Source of the DNA: an uncultured Alistipes sp.
GTDB lineage: Bacteria > Bacteroidota > Bacteroidia > Bacteroidales > Rikenellaceae
Length of the DNA: 64,000 bases
Direction: 5' to 3'
Assembly (NCBI GenBank): GCA_949286165.1
Contig: CASDZK010000005.1
Span: 1 to 64,000, forward strand
Below the pieces are notes generated by a model, which was not told the origin of the DNA, searched no databases, and saw nothing but the letters and a program-made list of their open reading frames with translations. The position numbers and the translations under genes were made by a program. Shown piece by piece: positions 15,593-23,913 of the stretch (position 1 is the stretch's first letter; the number at the start of each line of letters is the position of its first letter).

Positions 15593-18346
15593 ATGAATAG
15601 TTTGAAATTGCAAGATATACTTCATAAATACCTGCTGGGAGGCTTGTGCTTGTTGATGTTCTGCCAGGCGTTCGGCCAGACTGGACCGGTTCCCCTTCCG
15701 GAAATCGAATCTTGCGTTTCATTCGATAAGGATACGACATCGCGTCGACAGCGAGCGGCCCGAACCGGGGAAAACGGTCGTTCTGAACCCGATTCTCTGC
15801 CGATTCGGCTTTTTTCATCGGATTCCCTGTCGGCAGATACCTTGTCTGCCGACTCCCTCTCTTCCGATTCCTTGTCCGGAGGGCGGAAAAAGTCTCCCAT
15901 CGACGACATTATTTCCAGTACGAACAGGGATTCGCTGGTTTACGACGTGAAAACGGGGGAGATTCGCATGTACACCCAGGGAAAGGTCGAATATCAGGAC
16001 AAACGGCTGGAGGCCGAGTATATCGAGATGAAACTGAATGAGGACCGCATCCGGGCTTTCGGTGCTCCCGATTCCGTAGGGAAATATATGCAGCCCCGGT
16101 TTACGGAAGGGTCGTCGGTCTATGATATGGATAGTATCGTTTATAATCTGAAAAGCGAAAAGGCCAAATTGTACGGTATGAAATTCTCGGAGGGAGAGGG
16201 AATTTTGCGCGGACGCGATATCAAGAAAATGGACGATGACGTGTTCAATATCCGGGGCGGGAAATTCACGACCTGCAACGCCGAACATCCTCACTTTTAT
16301 CTGGCAATGACCAAGGCGCAATACGTACAGGGGAGGAAGAATAAAAAATTGATTGTTGCGCCTTCTTATTTGGTTTTCGAGGATGTGCCTTTGCCTTTGG
16401 GGATTCCGTTCGCCTTTTTTCCGATTATGGGCAGCAGCCATTCGGGAATCATCATGCCGGAGATCGGGGAAGAAAATATCAAGGGTTTTTTTCTCCGGGG
16501 CGGGGGATATTATTTCAAATTCAATGACTATATGGACTTGGCGGCCCGGGCAGGGATTTACACGATGGGGTCATGGGAAGCCTCTTTGGAGTCTTCTTAT
16601 AAGGTCCGGTATAAGTACAGCGGCGATTTCCGGTTCAACTATTCGAAGGATATTATTGGTAGCAGGGGTTCTTCCGATTACCAGAATATGAGCAATTACC
16701 GGTTGCAATGGACGCATAGTCAGGACCCCAAGTTCCGGCCGGGGTCTACCTTGTCGGCTAACGTCAATTTCTCTTCCAGCAGTTACAACAAATATGACGC
16801 CGACAACATAAACGATTATATCAGTGCCCAGACGAACTCCAGTATCGCTTATTCCAAAACATGGGCGGGAACGCCGTTTTCCTTTTCTACCAATATCCAG
16901 CATTCGCAGAGCAACCGCGATTCCACGATTATGTTGTCGCTGCCCAATTTCACGTTCAACGTTTCCCGCGTGTATCCTTTCCGTCGGAAGAATCCCGTTG
17001 GGAAGCAACGGTGGTACGAACAAATCTCTTTCAGTTATACCAATACCTTCAGCAATTCGGTTACGACCAAGCAGAAAGATTTCATGACTTCCGAAATGTT
17101 CAAGAACATGAAGTACGGAATGCGGCACGAATTGCCCGTTTCCACCTCTTTTACCTTGTTCAAGTATCTGAATCTTTCCCCCTCTTTCCGATATACCGAA
17201 AGATGGTATTTCGACCGTATCAACAAAGTGTGGGATCCGGTTAAAAACCAACAGGTGGTAACCGATACGACGCGGGGATTTTATCGGGTGTACGATTACA
17301 GCCTTTCTGCCAGCCTTTCCACGCGGATATACGGGATGTTCGAATTTAAAGGTAAAAATCCTGCGGTCAAGGCCATTCGTCATGTCATGACGCCTTCCAT
17401 CAGCGGTTCTTATACGCCGGATTTCGGAAATCCGAAATTCGGTTTTTATCGGGCCATACAGACCAATGCCGCCGGCGATATCGGTTACTATTCTCCGTAC
17501 GAAAACGGCGTTTACGGTGTGCCCAGCCGGGGGCAAAGCGCCTCTCTCTCTTTTTCGTTGGGGAATACGCTGGAGATGAAAGCCCGTTCTCAGACCGATT
17601 CCAGCGGATACAAGATCGTCAAGTTGCTGGAAAGCCTTTCCATCAGCTCTTCATATAACTTCCTGGCCGATTCCCTCAAATTGTCTCCTTTTTCCATCAG
17701 CGCCCGTACGACGTTGTTCAAGTCGATGGGGATCAACCTGTCCGCCCGGTTCGACCCGTACGCTATTGACGGCGAAGGGCGAAAAATCAATCGGTTCGCG
17801 ATTAAGGACGGCAAGCTCGGACGCTTTACTTCCGTCGGATTTTCGTTTGGATATTCTTTCCGGAGCGTTTTCGGATTGGAGGGTGGAACGGGAAGCGATG
17901 CTTTGCCGCCGCAACCGAATGCTCAGGAACAGGAGTTTTTCGACAGGAACGACATCGATTATGCCCGGCAGCAGGAGTTGATGGCTTCTCGTTATTACGA
18001 TTTTTCGGTGCCGTGGAATCTGAGCTTCAATTACACTTTCAACTATTCCAAACCCGGACTGACGGCCAATATTACTCAGACGCTGGGGTTTCAAGGAAGC
18101 GTCAACCTGACTCCGAAATGGGGAATCAATTTCAACGGCGGGTTCGATTTCCAGTCACGGAAACTGACGCCCGGTTCCATTGCCCTGACCCGCGATCTGC
18201 ATTGTTGGCAGATGGATTTTTCATGGGTTCCTATCGGGTTTCGTAAGAGCTGGAGTTTTACCATTCGGGCGAAATCCGGTATGTTGGCGGATTTGAAATA
18301 CAAAAAGAGCAGCGGTTATCTGGACAATATGTACAATTACTATTGA
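15593..18346 (+). CDS. lptD: LptD/OstA-family LPS assembly outer-membrane protein
   Basis: A 917-residue beta-barrel protein that inserts LPS into the outer leaflet. Signal peptide to about residue 29 (MFCQAFGQ). A low-complexity Ser/Asp/Leu repeat lies at about residues 75-98. An OstA-like beta-jellyroll follows (YDVKTGEIRMYTQGKVEYQ). The barrel contains LGIPFAFFPIMGSSHSGIIM, the characteristic LptD segment, and ends YLDNMYNYY. It is longer than proteobacterial LptD, as is usual in Bacteroidetes. ATG 15593 was chosen for the signal peptide and because it follows the predicted transcription start. Confidence 0.9.
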   Translation: MNSLKLQDILHKYLLGGLCLLMFCQAFGQTGPVPLPEIESCVSFDKDTTSRRQRAARTGENGRSEPDSLPIRLFSSDSLSADTLSADSLSSDSLSGGRKKSPIDDIISSTNRDSLVYDVKTGEIRMYTQGKVEYQDKRLEAEYIEMKLNEDRIRAFGAPDSVGKYMQPRFTEGSSVYDMDSIVYNLKSEKAKLYGMKFSEGEGILRGRDIKKMDDDVFNIRGGKFTTCNAEHPHFYLAMTKAQYVQGRKNKKLIVAPSYLVFEDVPLPLGIPFAFFPIMGSSHSGIIMPEIGEENIKGFFLRGGGYYFKFNDYMDLAARAGIYTMGSWEASLESSYKVRYKYSGDFRFNYSKDIIGSRGSSDYQNMSNYRLQWTHSQDPKFRPGSTLSANVNFSSSSYNKYDADNINDYISAQTNSSIAYSKTWAGTPFSFSTNIQHSQSNRDSTIMLSLPNFTFNVSRVYPFRRKNPVGKQRWYEQISFSYTNTFSNSVTTKQKDFMTSEMFKNMKYGMRHELPVSTSFTLFKYLNLSPSFRYTERWYFDRINKVWDPVKNQQVVTDTTRGFYRVYDYSLSASLSTRIYGMFEFKGKNPAVKAIRHVMTPSISGSYTPDFGNPKFGFYRAIQTNAAGDIGYYSPYENGVYGVPSRGQSASLSFSLGNTLEMKARSQTDSSGYKIVKLLESLSISSSYNFLADSLKLSPFSISARTTLFKSMGINLSARFDPYAIDGEGRKINRFAIKDGKLGRFTSVGFSFGYSFRSVFGLEGGTGSDALPPQPNAQEQEFFDRNDIDYARQQELMASRYYDFSVPWNLSFNYTFNYSKPGLTANITQTLGFQGSVNLTPKWGINFNGGFDFQSRKLTPGSIALTRDLHCWQMDFSWVPIGFRKSWSFTIRAKSGMLADLKYKKSSGYLDNMYNYY
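15816..15885 (+). repeat. In-gene Asp-Ser-Leu-Ser tandem repeat in lptD
   Basis: The codons encode four imperfect copies of a five-residue unit, D-[ST]-L-S-[AS], ending before GGRKKS. It lies between the signal peptide and the OstA domain and is probably a flexible linker. Its length may vary between strains by slippage. Confidence 0.7.
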
Positions 18347-18372
18347 TAACCGCGAGAATTTATGCGAAACGT

Positions 18373-18403
18373 TTTGTTCACGGCTCGAATATGCCTATCT
18401 TTG
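18373..18403 (+). promoter_or_regulatory. Promoter for the M3 peptidase operon
   Basis: TTTG (18373-18376), a 19-nt spacer and TATCTTTG (18396-18403) give a near-ideal promoter. The start would be near 18410, which places it downstream of the ATG at 18362 and only a few nt before ATG 18416. Confidence 0.6.
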
Positions 18404-18415
18404 TTTACGAATGGA

Positions 18416-20542
18416 ATGAAGCGATTGGTAAAATGGAATAATAAATATGGGCTATTGCCGTTTTTTATAATTATCTTATTTTTTTCTTGTACCGATATGG
18501 AAATGAATCCGTTGTTGTCCGAACCGAATACGCCGTTCCAAACGCCGGCTTTCGACCGGATCAGAACCGAACATTATATTCCCGCCTTGAAAGAGGCGAT
18601 TCGCGAGGCGTCGGAACGTATCGACGAAATAGCGTCGAATCCGGCTTCCCCGACTTTTCAAAATACCGTTGAGGCGCTGGAATTCGCCGGTCTCGACGTC
18701 AGCCGCATATCCTCCCTTTTCTTCAATCTCAACAGCGCCTGCACCGATGCCGAAATGCAACAGGCAGCGATGGAGATTTCTCCGTTATTGGCTGAATATT
18801 CGGACGATATAACGCTCAATGAGGCGCTTTTTGCCCGGATCGATATGTTGTACCGGCAACGCGGGGAACTGGGGTTGAATGAGGAACAGGCCCGTTTGTT
18901 GGAAGAAACCTACCGGGGGTTCGTTCGCAACGGAGCTGCTTTGTCCGAGGGAGATAAGGAACGTTTTCGTCAGATCAATAAGGAGCTTTCCAACCTTTCT
19001 TTGCAGTTCGAACAAAATTTGCTGGCTGCCACCAATGCCTATTTCCTGCATTTGACCGATACGGCCCAATTGCGGGGATTGCCCGGTTTCGTCGTCGATA
19101 TGGGGCGGGAAGAGGCGGCCGCCAGAAACCTGGAGGGTTGGGTTTATACCTTGCAGGCTCCCAGTTATGCGCCTTTCCTGAAATTTTCGGCGGACCGTTC
19201 CTTGCGCGAACGTATCTGGCGGGCTTATAACAGCCGTTGTTTCGCCGAAGGTCCTGCCGATAACCGGGCTATCGTAAAGCGGTTGGTGGAACTGAGAATC
19301 GAAAAGGCCCGTTTGTTGGGATATCGCGCCTATTCCGACTATGTGTTGGAAAACCGCATGGCGGGAACAACGGAAGCCGTCCGGGCGTTTTTGGACACGC
19401 TGCTGTCCCGTTCTTTGCCGTTCGCCCGGGCCGAAGTGGCCGAGGTGCAGGCGTATGCCGACCGTTGCGGCGCCGGATACGAATTGATGCCGTGGGATTT
19501 CAGCTATTATTCTGAGAAGCTGAAAGACGAGAAATACGCTTTGAACGACCAGTTGCTTAAACCATATTTTAAACTGGAAAACGTTCGGGAAGGGGTATTT
19601 CTGCTGGCGGAGAAGTTGTACGGTCTTCGGCTGGTCGAAAACGGCTCCATTCCGGTTTATCATCCCGATGTGCGGGCATACGAAGTTTACGACCGGGACG
19701 GTCGGTTCTTGGCCGTTCTCTATCTCGATTTCTTTCCGAGGGAAAGCAAGAACGGCGGGGCCTGGATGACCACTTACCGGGAACAGTATAAGCAGGACGG
19801 AAAAGAGTACCGGCCTTTCGTTTCCGTCGTTTGCAATTTTACCAAACCTTCGGGCGAGGAACCTTCCTTATTGACTTTTTACGAAGTGACCACTTTCCTT
19901 CACGAGTTCGGACATGCGCTGCATGGAATTTTTGCGGAAGGGACCTATCCGTCCCTGACGGGGACGAACGTGACCCGCGATTTTGTGGAGCTGCCTTCTC
20001 AGAGTATGGAGAATTGGGCGCTCGAAAAGGACTTTCTGGCTTTATGGGCCAAACATTATCGCACCGGCGAGGTAATTCCCGATACTCTCGTGGATCGGAT
20101 CGTCGAGGCGCGGAATTTTCTCAGCGGTTACCAGAGCGTGCGCCAGCTCGGTTTCGGCATGACCGATATGGCTTGGCATTCGTTGGATAAAATGACGGAG
20201 CTCGATGTCGATGCGTTCGAACGGGCTGTGCTCCGCCCGACCCGGTTGATGCCGGAAACGGACGGAACCAATTTTTCCGTCTCTTTCGCCCATATTTTCG
20301 CCGGCGGATATATGGCGGGATATTACGGATACAAATGGGCCGAAGTTCTTGAGGCGGACGCTTTTTCCGAATTCAAGCGAACCGGTATCTTCAATACGGA
20401 AACGGCTTCCCGCTTTCGCGAAACGATTCTTTCGCAGGGGAATCGGGCGCCTGCCATGGATTTGTATGTTCGTTTTATGGGACGTGAGCCTAAGACGGAT
20501 GCGTTGTTCGACAAGTTAGGTTTAACGGTGGACAGACAATGA
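18416..20542 (+). CDS. dcp: M3-family peptidyl-dipeptidase (Dcp-like), lipoprotein
   Basis: A 708-residue zinc peptidase that trims oligopeptides. The catalytic motif FLHEFGHALHGIF is intact (HExxH at about residue 497). Other M3 features are present: VVCNFTKPSGEEPSLLTF and GGYMAGYYGYKWAEVL. The N-terminus LPFFIIILFFSCTDME has a lipobox-like FFSC, so the enzyme is likely membrane-anchored. The frame extends to ATG 18362, but a promoter lies inside that stretch, so ATG 18416 is preferred. The stop overlaps the next gene by 4 nt, indicating coupling to the FKBP lipoproteins. Confidence 0.92.
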   Translation: MKRLVKWNNKYGLLPFFIIILFFSCTDMEMNPLLSEPNTPFQTPAFDRIRTEHYIPALKEAIREASERIDEIASNPASPTFQNTVEALEFAGLDVSRISSLFFNLNSACTDAEMQQAAMEISPLLAEYSDDITLNEALFARIDMLYRQRGELGLNEEQARLLEETYRGFVRNGAALSEGDKERFRQINKELSNLSLQFEQNLLAATNAYFLHLTDTAQLRGLPGFVVDMGREEAAARNLEGWVYTLQAPSYAPFLKFSADRSLRERIWRAYNSRCFAEGPADNRAIVKRLVELRIEKARLLGYRAYSDYVLENRMAGTTEAVRAFLDTLLSRSLPFARAEVAEVQAYADRCGAGYELMPWDFSYYSEKLKDEKYALNDQLLKPYFKLENVREGVFLLAEKLYGLRLVENGSIPVYHPDVRAYEVYDRDGRFLAVLYLDFFPRESKNGGAWMTTYREQYKQDGKEYRPFVSVVCNFTKPSGEEPSLLTFYEVTTFLHEFGHALHGIFAEGTYPSLTGTNVTRDFVELPSQSMENWALEKDFLALWAKHYRTGEVIPDTLVDRIVEARNFLSGYQSVRQLGFGMTDMAWHSLDKMTELDVDAFERAVLRPTRLMPETDGTNFSVSFAHIFAGGYMAGYYGYKWAEVLEADAFSEFKRTGIFNTETASRFRETILSQGNRAPAMDLYVRFMGREPKTDALFDKLGLTVDRQ

Positions 20543-21078
20543 TGAATCGCTTTTTCCATATATTTTGTTTCCTTTGCCTGGGAGCGGGGATGTTGGTGTC
20601 GGGATGCAAAAAGGACGACGACGAAAATTCCGTTTACAATCAGGACGAACGGATTCGGCGGTATTTGGATTCCAATAATATTACGTATGTTTCTTACGGC
20701 GGAATTTTCAAGTCTTATCTCAATACCGTACCCAATAACGGCCGATTGTTGCAGCCGGGAGACTCCCTTTATTTCTATTTTGCCGAGTATATGTTTTCCA
20801 GCCGGGTGGACAGCCTGTTTTATACGAATATCGCCGAACTGGTGGAGGAGCACGGGTTCGATCCGCAAACGTTCGATACCCGGCCCAAAGGAATCCGTTA
20901 CGGAGCGGAAAAACCGCCTTTGCTGAAAGGAATCGAAATAGGACTCGATAAATGCCGGGAGAAAGATACCGTCATGCTTTATATGAACAGCGATTACGCT
21001 TACGGCGATCGTGCCATGGGGATTGTTCCGGAAAACAGTTCCATCGCCGTTTTGCTGATATTGGATGAAATAAAATAA
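20539..21078 (+). CDS. FKBP-like peptidyl-prolyl isomerase lipoprotein
   Basis: A 179-residue lipoprotein (lipobox VSGC before KKDDDENS). Its C-terminal half resembles an FKBP domain: PLLKGIEIGLDKCREKDTVM and the Tyr/Gly segment YAYGDRAMGIVPENSSIAV correspond to the core FKBP strands. Several aromatic active-site positions are not obvious, so activity is uncertain. The ATG overlaps the stop of the M3 peptidase gene (ATGA). A second FKBP-like lipoprotein follows after 23 nt. Confidence 0.75.
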   Translation: MMNRFFHIFCFLCLGAGMLVSGCKKDDDENSVYNQDERIRRYLDSNNITYVSYGGIFKSYLNTVPNNGRLLQPGDSLYFYFAEYMFSSRVDSLFYTNIAELVEEHGFDPQTFDTRPKGIRYGAEKPPLLKGIEIGLDKCREKDTVMLYMNSDYAYGDRAMGIVPENSSIAVLLILDEIK

Positions 21079-21101
21079 AAACGATAAAAATATAAAGATA
21101 C

Positions 21102-22178
21102 ATGAAAAACACGAATAGATACGCTGTATCTCTGATGTCGGGAATTGCTTTCCTGTTGTTGGGAAGCTGTTCGGAAAAGGTTTCCGATGATTTGGGCGGG
21201 GCCGAAAACGAAACGTTGGATATCTGGATGCAGAACAACCGTCCCGATATTCCCAAGGCCGAGGACGGATTGTATTACAAGATTTACGAAACCGAGGATT
21301 CTCAGGACATTGATGTGGAGTGGCGTAACTGGGTAAGCGTGACTTATACCGGCCAAGCCTTAAATGGATATTTCCCGGAAAACGGAGGCCGTTTTACGGG
21401 GGATTATTATGAAAATTTTTATCCGGAGATCGCGCGTGAGTTGGGAACGTTCTCTTATTTCTGTCATTACGTGCCTTATCTGACGAACAACAACGAGTTG
21501 CTTCAATATACGCTGACGCCGGGGGCTACCAAAGTGTTGCGCCAGATGCAGCAGGGCGATTCGGTGGAAATTTTCATGACTTCGCAGCACGCCTATGGCT
21601 CCGGAGGTTATTTTTCCCAGTTGGACGGTTTCGAGGGGAACAAGGAGCTGGAAGGCAACCGGCCGGTATATATGTCGATGAAACTTTGCGAAGTGATTGC
21701 CGATCCCGTCAAAATCGACGAGGAAAAAACCATTGCCTATGCCGTGGACGAATTGGGATTGCAGGCTCAGGACTCTATCGCCGAAAATTTATACCTTAAA
21801 TTGGAAACGGAGCTGCCGGGAGCCGCGGAAATACCTTTGGATACGACCGTTACGATCTGGTATGTTGCCAAATTTACGGACGGTTTCATTTTCGACACCA
21901 ATATCGATTCGTTAGCCCGGGAACTGCATATTTATGACGAAGACGAGGGGTCTTATACGCCTTTTTCCATTACTTACGATAACGGAGAGGCGGACGATAT
22001 CGTGGACGGATTGATCGAAGCCGTGAAACACATGCGGGTTGGGGAAAAAGGCACGACGGTTTTCTCCTCTTCCTGGGGATACGGGGCTGCGGGCGATTCT
22101 AACGGGAAGACGTTGGTACAGCCATATACGCCGTTGGTTTTCGAAGTGGAGGTCATTGCGCCGGAAGCGGAGGAGTAG
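21102..22178 (+). CDS. Two-domain FKBP-like lipoprotein
   Basis: A 358-residue lipoprotein (GSC lipobox after LSGIAFLLL-type core; actual text MSGIAFLLLGSC). It has two FKBP-like units. The first is about residues 50-200 (VSVTYTGQALNGYF, then QMQQGDSVEIFMTSQHAYG). The second is about 210-355 (VTIWYVAKFTDGFIFDTNID, then HMRVGEKGTTVFSSSWGYG). Such tandem FKBP lipoproteins act as outer-membrane or periplasmic foldases. It is in line with the preceding FKBP gene and the M3 peptidase, suggesting a periplasmic protein-folding and peptide-turnover unit. Confidence 0.8.
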   Translation: MKNTNRYAVSLMSGIAFLLLGSCSEKVSDDLGGAENETLDIWMQNNRPDIPKAEDGLYYKIYETEDSQDIDVEWRNWVSVTYTGQALNGYFPENGGRFTGDYYENFYPEIARELGTFSYFCHYVPYLTNNNELLQYTLTPGATKVLRQMQQGDSVEIFMTSQHAYGSGGYFSQLDGFEGNKELEGNRPVYMSMKLCEVIADPVKIDEEKTIAYAVDELGLQAQDSIAENLYLKLETELPGAAEIPLDTTVTIWYVAKFTDGFIFDTNIDSLARELHIYDEDEGSYTPFSITYDNGEADDIVDGLIEAVKHMRVGEKGTTVFSSSWGYGAAGDSNGKTLVQPYTPLVFEVEVIAPEAEE

Positions 22179-22182
22179 CGGT

Positions 22183-22896
22183 ATGCCGATGGGGAAATTA
22201 TACTTGATTCCCACTCCGTTGGTGGAGGACGAGGTCCCGTTGAGCTACATGCCGGCACAGAATGCGGAATTATTGGGGCGGCTGGATTACTTTATTGTGG
22301 AACAGGTCCGTACCGCCCGTCGTTTTCTCAGCCGCGCGAAGTTGAACCTGGCGATCGATACGCTTGCTTTCGCCGAGTTGAACGAACATACCGCCCCCGA
22401 GGCATTGGACGCTTTGTTGCTTCCGTTGCTGAACGGCCGCGATGCAGGGTTGATGTCCGAGGCGGGGGTGCCGGGCGTTGCCGATCCCGGAGCGGATTTG
22501 GTGGCTTTGGCGCATCGAAAGGGAATCGAGGTGGTTCCTTTGGTCGGCCCTTCTTCCATCTTGCTGGCTTTGATGGCTTCCGGCATGAACGGGCAGTCGT
22601 TTTGTTTCAACGGTTATCTCCCCGTCAAGCCCGGCGATAGGGTAGCGCGATTGAAAGAGTTGGAAAAACGGGCGCTCCGGTATCGTCAGTCGCAACTGTT
22701 TATCGAGACACCCTACCGTAACGATGCGTTGGTAGCCGAAATGCTGAAGACGTTGCAGGACCGTACCCGTTTGTGCATCGCTGCGCGGATTACGGCCCCC
22801 GACCAGTATATACGTACCCGGACGATAGCCGAATGGAAACGGTCTGCCCCTCCTTCGCTGCATAAAATCCCTACGCTTTTTATTCTCGGAGAATAA
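22183..22896 (+). CDS. Tetrapyrrole-methylase-fold SAM methyltransferase, RsmI-related
   Basis: A 237-residue cytoplasmic methyltransferase. It begins GKLYLIPTPLVEDE, where RsmI has a TPIGNLED-type motif, and contains LMSEAGVPGVADPGADLV and LVGPSSILLALMASGM, hallmarks of the RsmI (16S rRNA C1402 2'-O-methylation) branch. It is shorter than E. coli RsmI and diverges around the N-terminal loop, so it may be a Bacteroidetes paralogue. ATG 22183 lies 4 nt after the FKBP stop; ATG 22189 (MGKLYL) is an alternative. Probably the last gene of the dcp operon. Confidence 0.8.
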   Translation: MPMGKLYLIPTPLVEDEVPLSYMPAQNAELLGRLDYFIVEQVRTARRFLSRAKLNLAIDTLAFAELNEHTAPEALDALLLPLLNGRDAGLMSEAGVPGVADPGADLVALAHRKGIEVVPLVGPSSILLALMASGMNGQSFCFNGYLPVKPGDRVARLKELEKRALRYRQSQLFIETPYRNDALVAEMLKTLQDRTRLCIAARITAPDQYIRTRTIAEWKRSAPPSLHKIPTLFILGE

Positions 22897-22899
22897 AAA
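22877..22899 (+). terminator. AT-rich palindrome overlapping the methyltransferase stop
   Basis: TTTTTATTCTC (22877-22887) and GAGAATAAAAA (22889-22899) are perfect inverted arms around one G. It could act as a weak bidirectional terminator before the cupin gene. Confidence 0.35.
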
Positions 22900-22962
22900 A
22901 TTCTGCTACGTTCCTGCTTTTTTCTCTTTGTTCGACACCTTTAATGCATAAATTTTTTGATT

Positions 22963-23301
22963 ATGAAAGTATTGAAATATGCGGAGACGCCGGCTATTCC
23001 TGTCGCTCCGGGCGTAGAACGCCGTTTCATTTATACCGATCATTTGATGACGGTCGTGGTGGACTTGACGGAAGGGCCTAAGGAGACGCCCGATCCGTTT
23101 CATGCACACCCGCATGAGCAAACTACTTATGTGGCGGCGGGAGAAGTGCTTTTTTTGATGGAGGGCGAAACCCCCTGTCGTTTAAAGGCGGGAGACATGG
23201 TGGCCATTCCTGCGGACAAGCCTCATGCTATCCAGTTATTGACGGAAACGGCCCGTCTGATCGATAATTTTACGCCGGTTCGCGAGGACTTTATACGGTA
23301 A
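22963..23301 (+). CDS. Small cupin-domain protein
   Basis: A 112-residue single-domain cupin. Metal-site motif 1 is HAHPHEQTTYVAAGEVLF and motif 2 is AGDMVAIPADKPHAIQLL, giving the usual three His and one Glu. No signal peptide, so cytoplasmic. Substrate cannot be read from sequence; small cupins of this type include sugar-binding and dioxygenase-like proteins. ATG 22963 (MKVLKY) is preferred over the upstream TTG. It lies 66 nt after the methyltransferase and may be separately transcribed. Confidence 0.85.
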   Translation: MKVLKYAETPAIPVAPGVERRFIYTDHLMTVVVDLTEGPKETPDPFHAHPHEQTTYVAAGEVLFLMEGETPCRLKAGDMVAIPADKPHAIQLLTETARLIDNFTPVREDFIR

Positions 23302-23472
23302 AAAAGGCCGTTTATCCGGGAAAGTGAACCATTTCGATAAACCGAGGCGGGAAAGGATCGGAAAGAATTCAATCCCATTCCGGTACTGAAATAGAATTCT
23401 CTTTTTATCTTGTCAGGATAAAAGGGGAATTTCTGTCAGTCGGTCGTTTGTTTCGAAATCGTTTTTTTCGGT

Positions 23473-23850
23473 TTATGAATTGACGATAATGTCCCTGCCG
23501 AAAGGAGTGAGCGCCATGCTCATCAATTTGAAATGTTGCATGCCGAAAGGTATGCCGATGATCGTGATGCAGAACAACACTCCTAAAGCGAGGTGCGACA
23601 AGGCAATCCAAATGCCGCCGATCAGTAGCCAGATGATGTTGAATAGGATGTAGAGACATCCGCTGCCTCGATAGGTCACGACGGAAGTGCGTCCGAAAGG
23701 GAGCAGGGCGAATACGCCCAGTTTGAAAATTTGCAATCCGAAAGGAATGCCTATGATGGTCAGGCACAGAAGTGCGCCCGAAATCATGTATTCCAGGGCC
23801 ATTATAAATCCTCCGAGTATGACCCATATGATGTTTCCGATAATGCTCAT
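23473..23850 (-). CDS. yccF: YccF-family inner-membrane protein
   Basis: A 125-residue protein made of two similar halves, each with the signature LTIIGIPFGLQ or ITIIGIPFGMQ followed by K and a hydrophobic stretch ending in PFGR. This duplicated DUF307 layout is YccF. About four membrane segments. Its role is not established. It lies at the downstream end of the minus-strand block that starts with dnaN, 63 nt after the helicase stop, with no obvious own promoter. Confidence 0.9.
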   Translation of the reverse strand: MSIIGNIIWVILGGFIMALEYMISGALLCLTIIGIPFGLQIFKLGVFALLPFGRTSVVTYRGSGCLYILFNIIWLLIGGIWIALSHLALGVLFCITIIGIPFGMQHFKLMSMALTPFGRDIIVNS

Positions 23851-23913
23851 GCGATTTTCGTTTTAGTATTGTATGCAAATAAAGTACCTTTATTTTCGTT
23901 AAATATAAACGAT

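Noticed and set aside
15504..15818. N-terminal extension of the amidase frame
   Set aside because: It would remove the signal peptide from the N-terminus and overlaps the divergent lptD gene and both promoters.
23402..23424. Small TTTTATC/GATAAAA hairpin between the cupin and yccF genes
   Set aside because: AT-rich 7-bp stem without a clear T tract; too weak to call a terminator.
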